64,000 nt of DNA from Chloropicon primus (GCA_023205875.1 CP060773.1:310001-374000); one strand, 5' to 3'. Shown: positions 15,001 through 30,230, counted from the first letter of the stretch. Program-made: numbers and translations. Notes: generated by a model from the sequence alone, not told the origin.

Positions 15001-18000
15001 GTAGTGTCACCAGTAACACCCAAGGTACCAGCGATGGCAGTATTACCAGAGTCATCAGCCACGGTAAACTTGTCCGAGTCCATCGTCAAACCACCATTCA
15101 ACACAGTGGCGCCAGTAACAGTAGTGTCACCAGTAACACCCAAGGTACCAGCGATGGCAGTATTACCAGTGTTATCAGCCACGGTAAACTTGTCCGAGTC
15201 CATCGTCAAACCACCATTCAACACAGTGGCACCAGTCGTTGTCAACGTACCAGCGATGGCAGTATTACCAGAGCCATCAGCCACGGTAAACTTGTCCGAG
15301 TCCATCGTCAAACCACCATTCAACACAGTGGCGCCAGTAACAGTAGTGTCACCAGTAACACCCAAGGTACCAGCGATGGCAGTATTACCAGAGTCATCAG
15401 CCACGGTAAACTTGTCCGAGTCCATCGTCAAACCACCATTCAACACAGTGGCACCAGTAACAGTAGTGTCACCAGTAACACCCAAGGTACCAGCGATGGC
15501 AGTATTACCAGAGCCATCAGCCACGGTAAACTTGTCCGAGTCCATCGTCAAACCACCATTCAACACAGTGGCACCAGTAACAGTAGTGTCACCAGTAACA
15601 CCCAAGGTACCAGCGATGGCAGTATTACCAGAGTCATCAGCCACGGTAAACTTGTCCGAGTCCATCGTCAAACCACCATTCAACACAGTGGCGCCAGTAA
15701 CAGTAGTGTCACCAGTAACACCCAAGGTACCAGCGATGGCAGTATTACCAGAGTCATCAGCCACGGTAAACTTGTCCGAGTCCATCGTCAAACCACCATT
15801 CAACACAGTGGCACCAGTAACAGTAGTGTCACCAGTAACACCCAAGGTACCAGCGATGGCAGTATTACCAGAGTCATCAGCCACGGTAAACTTGTCCGAG
15901 TCCATCGTCAAACCACCATTCAACACAGTGGCGCCAGTAACAGTAGTGTCACCAGTAACACCCAAGGTACCAGCGATGGCAGTATTACCAGAGTCATCAG
16001 CCACGGTAAACTTGTCCGAGTCCATCGTCAAACCACCATTCAACACAGTGGCACCAGTAACAGTAGTGTCACCAGTAACACCCAAGGTACCAGCGATGGC
16101 AGTATTACCAGAGTCATCAGCCACGGTAAACTTGTCCGAGTCCATCGTCAAACCACCATTCAACACAGTGGCACCAGTAACAGTAGTGTCACCAGTAACA
16201 CCCAAGGTACCAGCGATGGCAGTATTACCAGAGTCATCAGCCACGGTAAACTTGTCCGAGTCCATCGTCAAACCACCATTCAACACAGTGGCACCAGTAA
16301 CAGTAGTGTCACCAGTAACACCCAAGGTACCAGCGATGGCAGTATTACCAGAGTCATCAGCCACGGTAAACTTGTCCGAGTCCATCGTCAAACCACCATT
16401 CAACACAGTGGCACCAGTCGTTGTCAACGTACCAGCGATGGCAGTATTACCAGAGCCATCAGCCACGGTAAACTTGTCCGAGTCCATCGTCAAACCACCA
16501 TTCAACACAGTGGCACCAGTAACAGTAGTGTCACCAGTAACACCCAAGGTACCAGCGATGGCAGTATTACCAGAGTCATCAGCCACGGTAAACTTGTCCG
16601 AGTCCATCGTCAAACCACCATTCAACACAGTGGCGCCAGTAACAGTAGTGTCACCAGTAACACCCAAGGTACCAGCGATGGCAGTATTACCAGTGTTATC
16701 AGCCACGGTAAACTTGTCCGAGTCCATCGTCAAACCACCATTCAACACAGTGGCACCAGTCGTTGTCAACGTACCAGCGATGGCAGTATTACCAGAGCCA
16801 TCAGCCACGGTAAACTTGTCCGAGTCCATCGTCAAACCACCATTCAACACAGTGGCGCCAGTAACAGTAGTGTCACCAGTAACACCCAAGGTACCAGCGA
16901 TGGCAGTATTACCAGAGTCATCAGCCACGGTAAACTTGTCCGAGTCCATCGTCAAACCACCATTCAACACAGTGGCACCAGTAACAGTAGTGTCACCAGT
17001 AACACCCAAGGTACCAGCGATGGCAGTATTACCAGAGCCATCAGCCACGGTAAACTTGTCCGAGTCCATCGTCAAACCACCATTCAACACAGTGGCACCA
17101 GTAACAGTAGTGTCACCAGTAACACCCAAGGTACCAGCGATGGCAGTATTACCAGAGTCATCAGCCACGGTAAACTTGTCCGAGTCCATCGTCAAACCAC
17201 CATTCAACACAGTGGCGCCAGTAACAGTAGTGTCACCAGTAACACCCAAGGTACCAGCGATGGCAGTATTACCAGAGTCATCAGCCACGGTAAACTTGTC
17301 CGAGTCCATCGTCAAACCACCATTCAACACAGTGGCACCAGTAACAGTAGTGTCACCAGTAACACCCAAGGTACCAGCGATGGCAGTATTACCAGAGTCA
17401 TCAGCCACGGTAAACTTGTCCGAGTCCATCGTCAAACCACCATTCAACACAGTGGCGCCAGTAACAGTAGTGTCACCAGTAACACCCAAGGTACCAGCGA
17501 TGGCAGTATTACCAGAGTCATCAGCCACGGTAAACTTGTCCGAGTCCATCGTCAAACCACCATTCAACACAGTGGCACCAGTAACAGTAGTGTCACCAGT
17601 AACACCCAAGGTACCAGCGATGGCAGTATTACCAGAGTCATCAGCCACGGTAAACTTGTCCGAGTCCATCGTCAAACCACCATTCAACACAGTGGCACCA
17701 GTAACAGTAGTGTCACCAGTAACACCCAAGGTACCAGCGATGGCAGTATTACCAGAGTCATCAGCCACGGTAAACTTGTCCGAGTCCATCGTCAAACCAC
17801 CATTCAACACAGTGGCACCAGTCGTTGTCAACGTACCAGCGATGGCAGTATTACCAGAGCCATCAGCCACGGTAAACTTGTCCGAGTCCATCGTCAAACC
17901 ACCATTCAACACAGTGGCGCCAGTAACAGTAGTGTCACCAGTAACACCCAAGGTACCAGCGATGGCAGTATTACCAGAGTCATCAGCCACGGTAAACTTG

Positions 18001-21000
18001 TCCGAGTCCATCGTCAAACCACCATTCAACACAGTGGCGCCAGTAACAGTAGTGTCACCAGTAACACCCAAGGTACCAGCGATGGCAGTATTACCAGTGT
18101 TATCAGCCACGGTAAACTTGTCCGAGTCCATCGTCAAACCACCATTCAACACAGTGGCACCAGTCGTTGTCAACGTACCAGCGATGGCAGTATTACCAGA
18201 GCCATCAGCCACGGTAAACTTGTCCGAGTCCATCGTCAAACCACCATTCAACACAGTGGCGCCAGTAACAGTAGTGTCACCAGTAACACCCAAGGTACCA
18301 GCGATGGCAGTATTACCAGTGTTATCAGCCACGGTAAACTTGTCCGAGTCCATCGTCAAACCACCATTCAACACAGTGGCACCAGTAACAGTAGTGTCAC
18401 CAGTAACACCCAAGGTACCAGCGATGGCAGTATTACCAGAGCCATCAGCCACGGTAAACTTGTCCGAGTCCATCGTCAAACCACCATTCAACACAGTGGC
18501 ACCAGTAACAGTAGTGTCACCAGTAACACCCAAGGTACCAGCGATGGCAGTATTACCAGAGTCATCAGCCACGGTAAACTTGTCCGAGTCCATCGTCAAA
18601 CCACCATTCAACACAGTGGCGCCAGTAACAGTAGTGTCACCAGTAACACCCAAGGTACCAGCGATGGCAGTATTACCAGAGTCATCAGCCACGGTAAACT
18701 TGTCCGAGTCCATCGTCAAACCACCATTCAACACAGTGGCACCAGTAACAGTAGTGTCACCAGTAACACCCAAGGTACCAGCGATGGCAGTATTACCAGA
18801 GTCATCAGCCACGGTAAACTTGTCCGAGTCCATCGTCAAACCACCATTCAACACAGTGGCGCCAGTAACAGTAGTGTCACCAGTAACACCCAAGGTACCA
18901 GCGATGGCAGTATTACCAGAGTCATCAGCCACGGTAAACTTGTCCGAGTCCATCGTCAAACCACCATTCAACACAGTGGCACCAGTAACAGTAGTGTCAC
19001 CAGTAACACCCAAGGTACCAGCGATGGCAGTATTACCAGAGTCATCAGCCACGGTAAACTTGTCCGAGTCCATCGTCAAACCACCATTCAACACAGTGGC
19101 GCCAGTAACAGTAGTGTCACCAGTAACACCCAAGGTACCAGCGATGGCAGTATTACCAGTGTTATCAGCCACGGTAAACTTGTCCGAGTCCATCGTCAAA
19201 CCACCATTCAACACAGTGGCGCCAGTAACAGTAGTGTCACCAGTAACACCCAAGGTACCAGCGATGGCAGTATTACCAGAGTCATCAGCCACGGTAAACT
19301 TGTCCGAGTCCATCGTCAAACCACCATTCAACACAGTGGCGCCAGTAACAGTAGTGTCACCAGTAACACCCAAGGTACCAGCGATGGCAGTATTACCAGA
19401 GTCATCAGCCACGGTAAACTTGTCCGAGTCCATCGTCAAACCACCATTCAACACAGTGGCGCCAGTAACAGTAGTGTCACCAGTAACACCCAAGGTACCA
19501 GCGATGGCAGTATTACCAGTGTTATCAGCCACGGTAAACTTGTCCGAGTCCATCGTCAAACCACCATTCAACACAGTGGCACCAGTCGTTGTCAACGTAC
19601 CAGCGATGGCAGTATTACCAGAGCCATCAGCCACGGTAAACTTGTCCGAGTCCATCGTCAAACCACCATTCAACACAGTGGCGCCAGTAACAGTAGTGTC
19701 ACCAGTAACACCCAAGGTACCAGCGATGGCAGTATTACCAGAGCCATCAGCCACGGTAAACTTGTCCGAGTCCATCGTCAAACCACCATTCAACACAGTG
19801 GCGCCAGTAACAGTAGTGTCACCAGTAACACCCAAGGTACCAGCGATGGCAGTATTACCAGAGCCATCAGCCACGGTAAACTTGTCCGAGTCCATCGTCA
19901 AACCACCATTCAACACAGTGGCGCTAGTAACACCCAAGGTACCAGCGATGGCAGTATTACCAGAGCCATCAGCCACGGTAAACTTGTCCGAGTCCATCGT
20001 CAAACCACCATTCAACACAGTGGCACCAGTAACAGTAGTGTCACCAGTAACACCCAAGGTACCAGCGATGGCAGTATTACCAGAGTTATCAGCCACGGTA
20101 AACTTGTCCGAGTCCATCGTCAAACCACCATTCAACACAGTGGCACCAGTAACAGTGATGCACCAGTAACACCCAAGGTACCAGCGATGGCAGTATTACC
20201 AGAGCCATCAGCCACGGTAAACTTGTCCGAGTCCATCGTCAAACCACCATTCAACACAGTGGCGCCAGTAACAGTAGTGTCACCAGTAACACCCAAGGTA
20301 CCAGCGATGGCAGTATTACCAGAGGCATCAGCCACGGTAAACTTGTCCGAGTCCATCGTCAAACCACCATTCAACACAGTGGCGCCAGTAACAGTAGTGT
20401 CACCAGTAACACCCAAGGTACCAGCGATGGCAGTATTACCAGAGTCATCAGCCACGGTAAACTTGTCCGAGTCCATCGTCAAACCACCATTCAACACAGT
20501 GGCGCCAGTAACAGTAGTGTCACCAGTAACACCCAAGGTACCAGCGATGGCAGTATTACCAGAGTCATCAGCCACGGTAAACTTGTCCGAGTCCATCGTC
20601 AAACCACCATTCAACACAGTGGCGCCAGTCGTTGTCAACGTACCAGCGATGGCAGTATTACCAGAGTCATCAGCCACGGTAAACTTGTCCGAGTCCATCG
20701 TCAAACCACCATTCAACACAGTGGCGCCAGTAACAGTAGTGTCACCAGTAACACCCAAGGTACCAGCGATGTCAGTATTACCAGAGCCATCAGCCACGGT
20801 AAACTTGTCCGAGTCCATCGTCAAACCACCATTCAACACAGTGGCGCCAGTAACAGTAGTGTCACCAGTAACACCCAAGGTACCAGCGATGGCAGTATTA
20901 CCAGAGCCATCAGCCACGGTAAACTTGTCCGAGTCCATCGTCAAACCACCATTCAACACAGTGGCGCCAGTAACAGTAGTGTCACCAGTAACACCCAAGG

Positions 21001-24000
21001 TACCAGCGATGGCAGTATTACCAGAGTCATCAGCCACGGTAAACTTGTCCGAGTCCATTGTCAAACCACCATTCAACACAGTGGCGCCAGTCGTTGTCAA
21101 CGTACCAGCGATGGCAGTATTACCAGAGTCATCAGCCACGGTAAACTTGTCCGAGTCCATCGTCAAACCACCATTCAACACAGTGGCGCCAGTAACAGTA
21201 GTGTCACCAGTAACACCCAAGGTACCAGCGATGGCAGTATTACCAGAGCCATCAGCCACGGTAAACTTGTCCGAGTCCATCGTCAAACCACCATTCAACA
21301 CAGTGGCGCCAGTAACAGTAGTGTCACCAGTAACACCCAAGGTACCAGCGATGGCAGTATTACCAGAGTCATCAGCCACGGTAAACTTGTCCGAGTCCAT
21401 CGTCAAACCACCATTCAACACAGTGGCGCCAGTAACAGTAGTGTCACCAGTAACACCCAAGGTACCAGCGATGGCAGTATTACCAGAGTCATCAGCCACG
21501 GTAAACTTGTCCGAGTCCATCGTCAAACCACCATTCAACACAGTGGCGCCAGTAACAGTAGTGTCACCAGTAACACCCAAGGTACCAGCGATGGCAGTAT
21601 TACCAGTGTTATCAGCCACGGTAAACTTGTCCGAGTCCATCGTCAAACCACCATTCAACACAGTGGCGCCAGTCGTTGTCAACGTACCAGCGATGGCAGT
21701 ATTACCAGAGTCATCAGCCACGGTAAACTTGTCCGAGTCCATCGTCAAACCACCATTCAACACAGTGGCGCCAGTAACACCCAAGGTACCAGCGATGGCA
21801 GTATTACCAGAGCCATCAGCCACGGTAAACTTGTCCGAGTCCATCGTCAAACCACCATTCAACACAGTGGCACCAGTAACAGTGATAGCACCAGTAACAC
21901 CCAAGGTACCAGCGATGGCAGTATTACCAGAGCCATCAGCCACGGTAAACTTGTCCGAGTCCATCGTCAAACCACCATTCAACACAGTGGCGCCAGTAAC
22001 AGTAGTGTCACCAGTAACACCCAAGGTACCAGCGATGGCAGTATTACCAGAGCCATCAGCCACGGTAAACTTGTCCGAGTCCATCGTCAAACCACCATTC
22101 AACACAGTGGCGCCAGTAACAGTAGTGTCACCAGTAACACCCAAGGTACCAGCGATGTCAGTATTACCAGAGTCATCAGCCACGGTAAACTTGTCCGAGT
22201 CCATCGTCAAACCACCATTCAACACAGTGGCGCCAGTAACAGTAGTGTCACCAGTAACACCCAAGGTACCAGCGATGGCAGTATTACCAGAGCCATCAGC
22301 CACGGTAAACTTGTCCGAGTCCATCGTCAAACCACCATTCAACACAGTGGCGCCAGTAACACCCAAGGTACCAGCGATGGCAGTATTACCAGAGCCATCA
22401 GCCACGGTAAACTTGTCCGAGTCCATCGTCAAACCACCATTCAACACAGTGGCACCAGTAACAGTAGTGTCACCAGTAACACCCAAGGTACCAGCGATGG
22501 CAGTATTACCAGTGTTATCAGCCACGGTAAACTTGTCCGAGTCCATCGTCAAACCACCATTCAACACAGTGGCGCCAGTAACAGTAGTGTCACCAGTAAC
22601 ACCCAAGGTACCAGCGATGGCAGTATTACCAGAGTCATCAGCCACGGTAAACTTGTCCGAGTCCATCGTCAAACCACCATTCAACACAGTGGCGCCAGTA
22701 ACAGTAGTGTCACCAGTAACACCCAAGGTACCAGTGATGGCAGTATTACCAGAGTCATCAGCCACGGTAAACTTGTCCGAGTCCATTGTCAAACCACCAT
22801 TCAACACAGTGGCGCCAGTCGTTGTCAACGTACCAGCGATGGCAGTATTACCAGAGTCATCAGCCACGGTAAACTTGTCCGAGTCCATCGTCAAACCACC
22901 ATTCAACACAGTGGCGCCAGTAACAGTAGTGTCACCAGTAACACCCAAGGTACCAGCGATGTCAGTATTACCAGAGCCATCAGCCACGGTAAACTTGTCC
23001 GAGTCCATCGTCAAACCACCATTCAACACAGTGGCGCCAGTAACAGTAGTGTCACCAGTAACACCCAAGGTACCAGCGATGGCAGTATTACCAGAGTCAT
23101 CAGCCACGGTAAACTTGTCCGAGTCCATCGTCAAACCACCATTCAACACAGTGGCACCAGTAACAGTAGTGTCACCAGTAACACCCAAGGTACCAGCGAT
23201 GGCAGTATTACCAGAGTCATCAGCCACGGTAAACTTGTCCGAGTCCATTGTCAAACCACCATTCAACACAGTGGCGCCAGTCGTTGTCAACGTACCAGCG
23301 ATGGCAGTATTACCAGAGTCATCAGCCACGGTAAACTTGTCCGAGTCCATCGTCAAACCACCATTCAACACAGTGGCGCCAGTAACAGTAGTGTCACCAG
23401 TAACACCCAAGGTACCAGCGATGTCAGTATTACCAGAGCCATCAGCCACGGTAAACTTGTCCGAGTCCATCGTCAAACCACCATTCAACACAGTGGCGCC
23501 AGTAACAGTAGTGTCACCAGTAACACCCAAGGTACCAGCGATGGCAGTATTACCAGAGTCATCAGCCACGGTAAACTTGTCCGAGTCCATCGTCAAACCA
23601 CCATTCAACACAGTGGCGCCAGTAACAGTAGTGTCACCAGTAACACCCAAGGTACCAGCGATGGCAGTATTACCAGAGTCATCAGCCACGGTAAACTTGT
23701 CCGAGTCCATCGTCAAACCACCATTCAACACAGTGGCGCCAGTAACAGTAGTGTCACCAGTAACACCCAAGGTACCAGCGATGGCAGTATTACCAGTGTT
23801 ATCAGCCACGGTAAACTTGTCCGAGTCCATCGTCAAACCACCATTCAACACAGTGGCGCCAGTCGTTGTCAACGTACCAGCGATGGCAGTATTACCAGAG
23901 TCATCAGCCACGGTAAACTTGTCCGAGTCCATCGTCAAACCACCATTCAACACAGTGGCGCCAGTAACACCCAAGGTACCAGCGATGGCAGTATTACCAG

Positions 24001-27000
24001 AGCCATCAGCCACGGTAAACTTGTCCGAGTCCATCGTCAAACCACCATTCAACACAGTGGCACCAGTAACAGTGATAGCACCAGTAACACCCAAGGTACC
24101 AGCGATGGCAGTATTACCAGAGCCATCAGCCACGGTAAACTTGTCCGAGTCCATCGTCAAACCACCATTCAACACAGTGGCGCCAGTAACAGTAGTGTCA
24201 CCAGTAACACCCAAGGTACCAGCGATGGCAGTATTACCAGAGCCATCAGCCACGGTAAACTTGTCCGAGTCCATCGTCAAACCACCATTCAACACAGTGG
24301 CGCCAGTAACAGTAGTGTCACCAGTAACACCCAAGGTACCAGCGATGTCAGTATTACCAGAGTCATCAGCCACGGTAAACTTGTCCGAGTCCATCGTCAA
24401 ACCACCATTCAACACAGTGGCGCCAGTAACAGTAGTGTCACCAGTAACACCCAAGGTACCAGCGATGGCAGTATTACCAGAGCCATCAGCCACGGTAAAC
24501 TTGTCCGAGTCCATCGTCAAACCACCATTCAACACAGTGGCGCCAGTAACACCCAAGGTACCAGCGATGGCAGTATTACCAGAGCCATCAGCCACGGTAA
24601 ACTTGTCCGAGTCCATCGTCAAACCACCATTCAACACAGTGGCACCAGTAACAGTAGTGTCACCAGTAACACCCAAGGTACCAGCGATGGCAGTATTACC
24701 AGTGTTATCAGCCACGGTAAACTTGTCCGAGTCCATCGTCAAACCACCATTCAACACAGTGGCGCCAGTAACAGTAGTGTCACCAGTAACACCCAAGGTA
24801 CCAGCGATGGCAGTATTACCAGAGTCATCAGCCACGGTAAACTTGTCCGAGTCCATTGTCAAACCACCATTCAACACAGTGGCGCCAGTAACAGTAGTGT
24901 CACCAGTAACACCCAAGGTACCAGTGATAGCAGTATTACCAGAGTCATCAGCCACGGTAAACTTGTCCGAGTCCATTGTCAAACCACCATTCAACACAGT
25001 GGCGCCAGTCGTTGTCAACGTACCAGCGATGGCAGTATTACCAGAGTCATCAGCCACGGTAAACTTGTCCGAGTCCATCGTCAAACCACCATTCAACACA
25101 GTGGCGCCAGTAACAGTAGTGTCACCAGTAACACCCAAGGTACCAGCGATGTCAGTATTACCAGAGCCATCAGCCACGGTAAACTTGTCCGAGTCCATCG
25201 TCAAACCACCATTCAACACAGTGGCGCCAGTAACAGTAGTGTCACCAGTAACACCCAAGGTACCAGCGATGTCAGTATTACCAGAGTCATCAGCCACGGT
25301 AAACTTGTCCGAGTCCATCGTCAAACCACCATTCAACACAGTGGCACCAGTAACAGTAGTGTCACCAGTAACACCCAAGGTACCAGCGATGGCAGTATTA
25401 CCAGAGTCATCAGCCACGGTAAACTTGTCCGAGTCCATTGTCAAACCACCATTCAACACAGTGGCGCCAGTCGTTGTCAACGTACCAGCGATGGCAGTAT
25501 TACCAGAGTCATCAGCCACGGTAAACTTGTCCGAGTCCATCGTCAAACCACCATTCAACACAGTGGCGCCAGTAACAGTAGTGTCACCAGTAACACCCAA
25601 GGTACCAGCGATGTCAGTATTACCAGAGCCATCAGCCACGGTAAACTTGTCCGAGTCCATCGTCAAACCACCATTCAACACAGTGGCGCCAGTAACAGTA
25701 GTGTCACCAGTAACACCCAAGGTACCAGCGATGGCAGTATTACCAGAGTCATCAGCCACGGTAAACTTGTCCGAGTCCATCGTCAAACCACCATTCAACA
25801 CAGTGGCGCCAGTAACAGTAGTGTCACCAGTAACACCCAAGGTACCAGCGATGGCAGTATTACCAGAGTCATCAGCCACGGTAAACTTGTCCGAGTCCAT
25901 CGTCAAACCACCATTCAACACAGTGGCGCCAGTAACAGTAGTGTCACCAGTAACACCCAAGGTACCAGCGATGGCAGTATTACCAGTGTTATCAGCCACG
26001 GTAAACTTGTCCGAGTCCATCGTCAAACCACCATTCAACACAGTGGCGCCAGTCGTTGTCAACGTACCAGCGATGGCAGTATTACCAGAGTCATCAGCCA
26101 CGGTAAACTTGTCCGAGTCCATCGTCAAACCACCATTCAACACAGTGGCGCCAGTAACACCCAAGGTACCAGCGATGGCAGTATTACCAGAGCCATCAGC
26201 CACGGTAAACTTGTCCGAGTCCATCGTCAAACCACCATTCAACACAGTGGCACCAGTAACAGTGATAGCACCAGTAACACCCAAGGTACCAGCGATGGCA
26301 GTATTACCAGAGTCATCAGCCACGGTAAACTTGTCCGAGTCCATCGTCAAACCACCATTCAACACAGTGGCGCCAGTAACAGTAGTGTCACCAGTAACAC
26401 CCAAGGTACCAGCGATGGCAGTATTACCAGAGCCATCAGCCACGGTAAACTTGTCCGAGTCCATCGTCAAACCACCATTCAACACAGTGGCGCCAGTAAC
26501 AGTAGTGTCACCAGTAACACCCAAGGTACCAGCGATGTCAGTATTACCAGAGTCATCAGCCACGGTAAACTTGTCCGAGTCCATCGTCAAACCACCATTC
26601 AACACAGTGGCGCCAGTAACAGTAGTGTCACCAGTAACACCCAAGGTACCAGCGATGTCAGTATTACCAGAGCCATCAGCCACGGTAAACTTGTCCGAGT
26701 CCATCGTCAAACCACCATTCAACACAGTGGCGCTAGTAACACCCAAGGTACCAGCGATGGCAGTATTACCAGAGCCATCAGCCACGGTAAACTTGTCCGA
26801 GTCCATCGTCAAACCACCATTCAACACAGTGGCGCCAGTAACACCCAAGGTACCAGCGATGGCAGTATTACCAGAGCCATCAGCCACGGTAAACTTGTCC
26901 GAGTCCATCGTCAAACCACCATTCAACACAGTGGCGCCAGTAACAGTAGTGTCACCAGTAACACCCAAGGTACCAGCGATGGCAGTATTACCAGTGTTAT

Positions 27001-30000
27001 CAGCCACGGTAAACTTGTCCGAGTCCATCGTCAAACCACCATTCAACACAGTGGCACCAGTAACAGTGATAGCACCAGTAACACCCAAGGTACCAGCGAT
27101 GGCAGTATTACCAGAGCCATCAGCCACGGTAAACTTGTCCGAGTCCATCGTCAAACCACCATTCAACACAGTGGCGCCAGTAACAGTGGTGTCACCAGTA
27201 ACACCCAAGGTACCAGCGATGGCAGTATTACCAGAGCCATCAGCCACGGTAAACTTGTCCGAGTCCATCGTCAAACCACCTTTCAACACAGTGGCGCCAG
27301 TAACAGTAGTGTCACCAGTAACACCCAAGGTACCAGCGATGGCAGTATTACCAGAGTCATCAGCCACGGTAAACTTGTCCGAGTCCATTGTCAAACCACC
27401 ATTCAACACAGTGGCGCCAGTAACAGTAGTGTCACCAGTAACACCCAAGGTACCAGCGATGGCAGTATTACCAGAGTCATCAGCCACGGTAAACTTGTCC
27501 GAGTCCATCGTCAAACCACCATTCAACACAGTGGCACCAGTCGTTGTCAACGTACCAGCGATGTCAGTATTACCAGAGCCATCAGCCACGGTAAACTTGT
27601 CCGAGTCCATCGTCAAACCACCATTCAACACAGTGGCGCCAGTAACAGTAGTGTCACCAGTAACACCCAAGGTACCAGCGATGGCAGTATTACCAGAGGC
27701 ATCAGCCACGGTAAACTTGTCCGAGTCCATCGTCAAACCACCATTCAACACAGTGGCGCCAGTCGTTGTCAACGTACCAGCGATGGCAGTATTACCAGAG
27801 TCATCAGCCACGGTAAACTTGTCCGAGTCCATTGTCAAACCACCATTCAACACAGTGGCGCCAGTAACAGTAGTGTCACCAGTAACACCCAAGGTACCAG
27901 CGATGGCAGTATTACCAGAGTCATCAGCCACGGTAAACTTGTCCGAGTCCATTGTCAAACCACCATTCAACACAGTGGCGCCAGTAACAGTAGTGTCACC
28001 AGTAACACCCAAGGTACCAGCGATGGCAGTATTACCAGAGTCATCAGCCACGGTAAACTTGTCCGAGTCCATCGTCAAACCACCATTCAACACAGTGGCA
28101 CCAGTCGTTGTCAACGTACCAGCGATGTCAGTATTACCAGAGCCATCAGCCACGGTAAACTTGTCCGAGTCCATCGTCAAACCACCATTCAACACAGTGG
28201 CGCCAGTAACAGTAGTGTCACCAGTAACACCCAAGGTACCAGCGATGGCAGTATTACCAGAGTCATCAGCCACGGTAAACTTGTCCGAGTCCATCGTCAA
28301 ACCACCATTCAACACAGTGGCGCCAGTCGTTGTCAACGTACCAGCGATGGCAGTATTACCAGAGTCATCAGCCACGGTAAACTTGTCCGAGTCCATTGTC
28401 AAACCACCATTCAACACAGTGGCGCCAGTAACAGTAGTGTCACCAGTAACACCCAAGGTACCAGCGATGGCAGTATTACCAGAGTCATCAGCCACGGTAA
28501 ACTTGTCCGAGTCCATTGTCAAACCACCATTCAACACAGTGGCGCCAGTAACAGTAGTGTCACCAGTAACACCCAAGGTACCAGCGATGGCAGTATTACC
28601 AGAGTCATCAGCCACGGTAAACTTGTCCGAGTCCATCGTCAAACCACCATTCAACACAGTGGCACCAGTCGTTGTCAACGTACCAGCGATGTCAGTATTA
28701 CCAGAGCCATCAGCCACGGTAAACTTGTCCGAGTCCATCGTCAAACCACCATTCAACACAGTGGCGCCAGTAACAGTAGTGTCACCAGTAACACCCAAGG
28801 TACCAGCGATGGCAGTATTACCAGAGTCATCAGCCACGGTAAACTTGTCCGAGTCCATCGTCAAACCACCATTCAACACAGTGGCGCCAGTAACAGTAGT
28901 GTCACCAGTAACACCCAAGGTACCAGCGATGGCAGTATTACCAGAGTCATCAGCCACGGTAAACTTGTCCGAGTCCATCGTCAAACCACCATTCAACACA
29001 GTGGCGCCAGTCGTTGTCAACGTACCAGCGATGGCAGTATTACCAGAGTCATCAGCCACGGTAAACTTGTCCGAGTCCATTGTCAAACCACCATTCAACA
29101 CAGTGGCGCCAGTAACAGTAGTGTCACCAGTAACACCCAAGGTACCAGCGATGGCAGTATTACCAGAGTCATCAGCCACGGTAAACTTGTCCGAGTCCAT
29201 CGTCAAACCACCATTCAACACAGTGGCGCCAGTCGTTGTCAACGTACCAGCGATGGCAGTATTACCAGAGTCATCAGCCACGGTAAACTTGTCCGAGTCC
29301 ATCGTCAAACCACCATTCAACACAGTGGCACCAGTAACAGTAGTGTCACCAGTAACACCCAAGGTACCAGCGATGGCAGTATTACCAGTGCCATCAGCCA
29401 CGGTAAACGTGTTTGTATCCATTGTTAAACCACCATTCAACACAGTGGCACCAGTCGTTGTCAACGTACCAGCGATGTCAGTATTACCAGAGCCATCAGC
29501 CACGGTAAACTTGTCCGAGTCCATCGTCAAACCACCATTCAACACAGTGGCGCCAGTAACAGTAGTGTCACCAGTAACACCCAAGGTACCAGCGATGGCA
29601 GTATTACCAGAGTCATCAGCCACGGTAAACTTGTCCGAGTCCATCGTCAAACCACCATTCAACACAGTGGCGCCAGTAACAGTAGTGTCACCAGTAACAC
29701 CCAAGGTACCAGCGATGGCAGTATTACCAGAGCCATCAGCCACGGTAAACTTGTCCGAGTCCATCGTCAAACCACCATTCAACACAGTGGCGCCAGTCGT
29801 TGTCAACGTACCAGCGATGGCAGTATTACCAGAGTCATCAGCCACGGTAAACTTGTCCGAGTCCATTGTCAAACCACCATTCAACACAGTGGCGCCAGTA
29901 ACAGTAGTGTCACCAGTAACACCCAAGGTACCAGCGATGGCAGTATTACCAGAGTCATCAGCCACGGTAAACTTGTCCGAGTCCATCGTCAAACCACCAT

Positions 30001-30230
30001 TCAACACAGTGGCGCCAGTCGTTGTCAACGTACCAGCGATGGCAGTATTACCAGAGTCATCAGCCACGGTAAACTTGTCCGAGTCCATCGTCAAACCACC
30101 ATTCAACACAGTGGCACCAGTAACAGTAGTGTCACCAGTAACACCCAAGGTACCAGCGATGGCAGTATTACCAGTGCCATCAGCCACGGTAAACGTGTTT
30201 GTATCCATTGTTAAACCACCATTGATGGAT
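1..30230 (-). repeat. Array of 120- and 102-base stalk repeats (about 260 copies)
   Basis: The minus strand encodes a 31-residue core (GATVLNGGLTMD, then SDKFTVAD, then xxGNTAIAGTL) joined by a linker. The long linker is GVTGDTTVT (40-residue, 120-base unit) and the short one is TTT (34-residue, 102-base unit). Rarer linkers are GVT, GVTGAITVT, TMT and TTVT. The two residues after VAD vary by set: DS, GS, NT, NS, AS or GT. Copies differ at few positions. Most of the array from 14,037 to 30,230 stays open on the minus strand, with one break near 20,158. From 1 to 14,037 it breaks about every 0.5-2 kb at linkers. The end nearest the joint (30,175-30,230) has a diverged core with MDTNTFTVADGTG, which recurs at about 29,390-29,430. 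Confidence 0.9.

Noticed and set aside
1-30230. CRISPR-like or satellite array
   Set aside because: Units are 120 and 102 bases, both multiples of three, with conserved protein and no unique spacers. It is a coding repeat, not CRISPR or a non-coding satellite.
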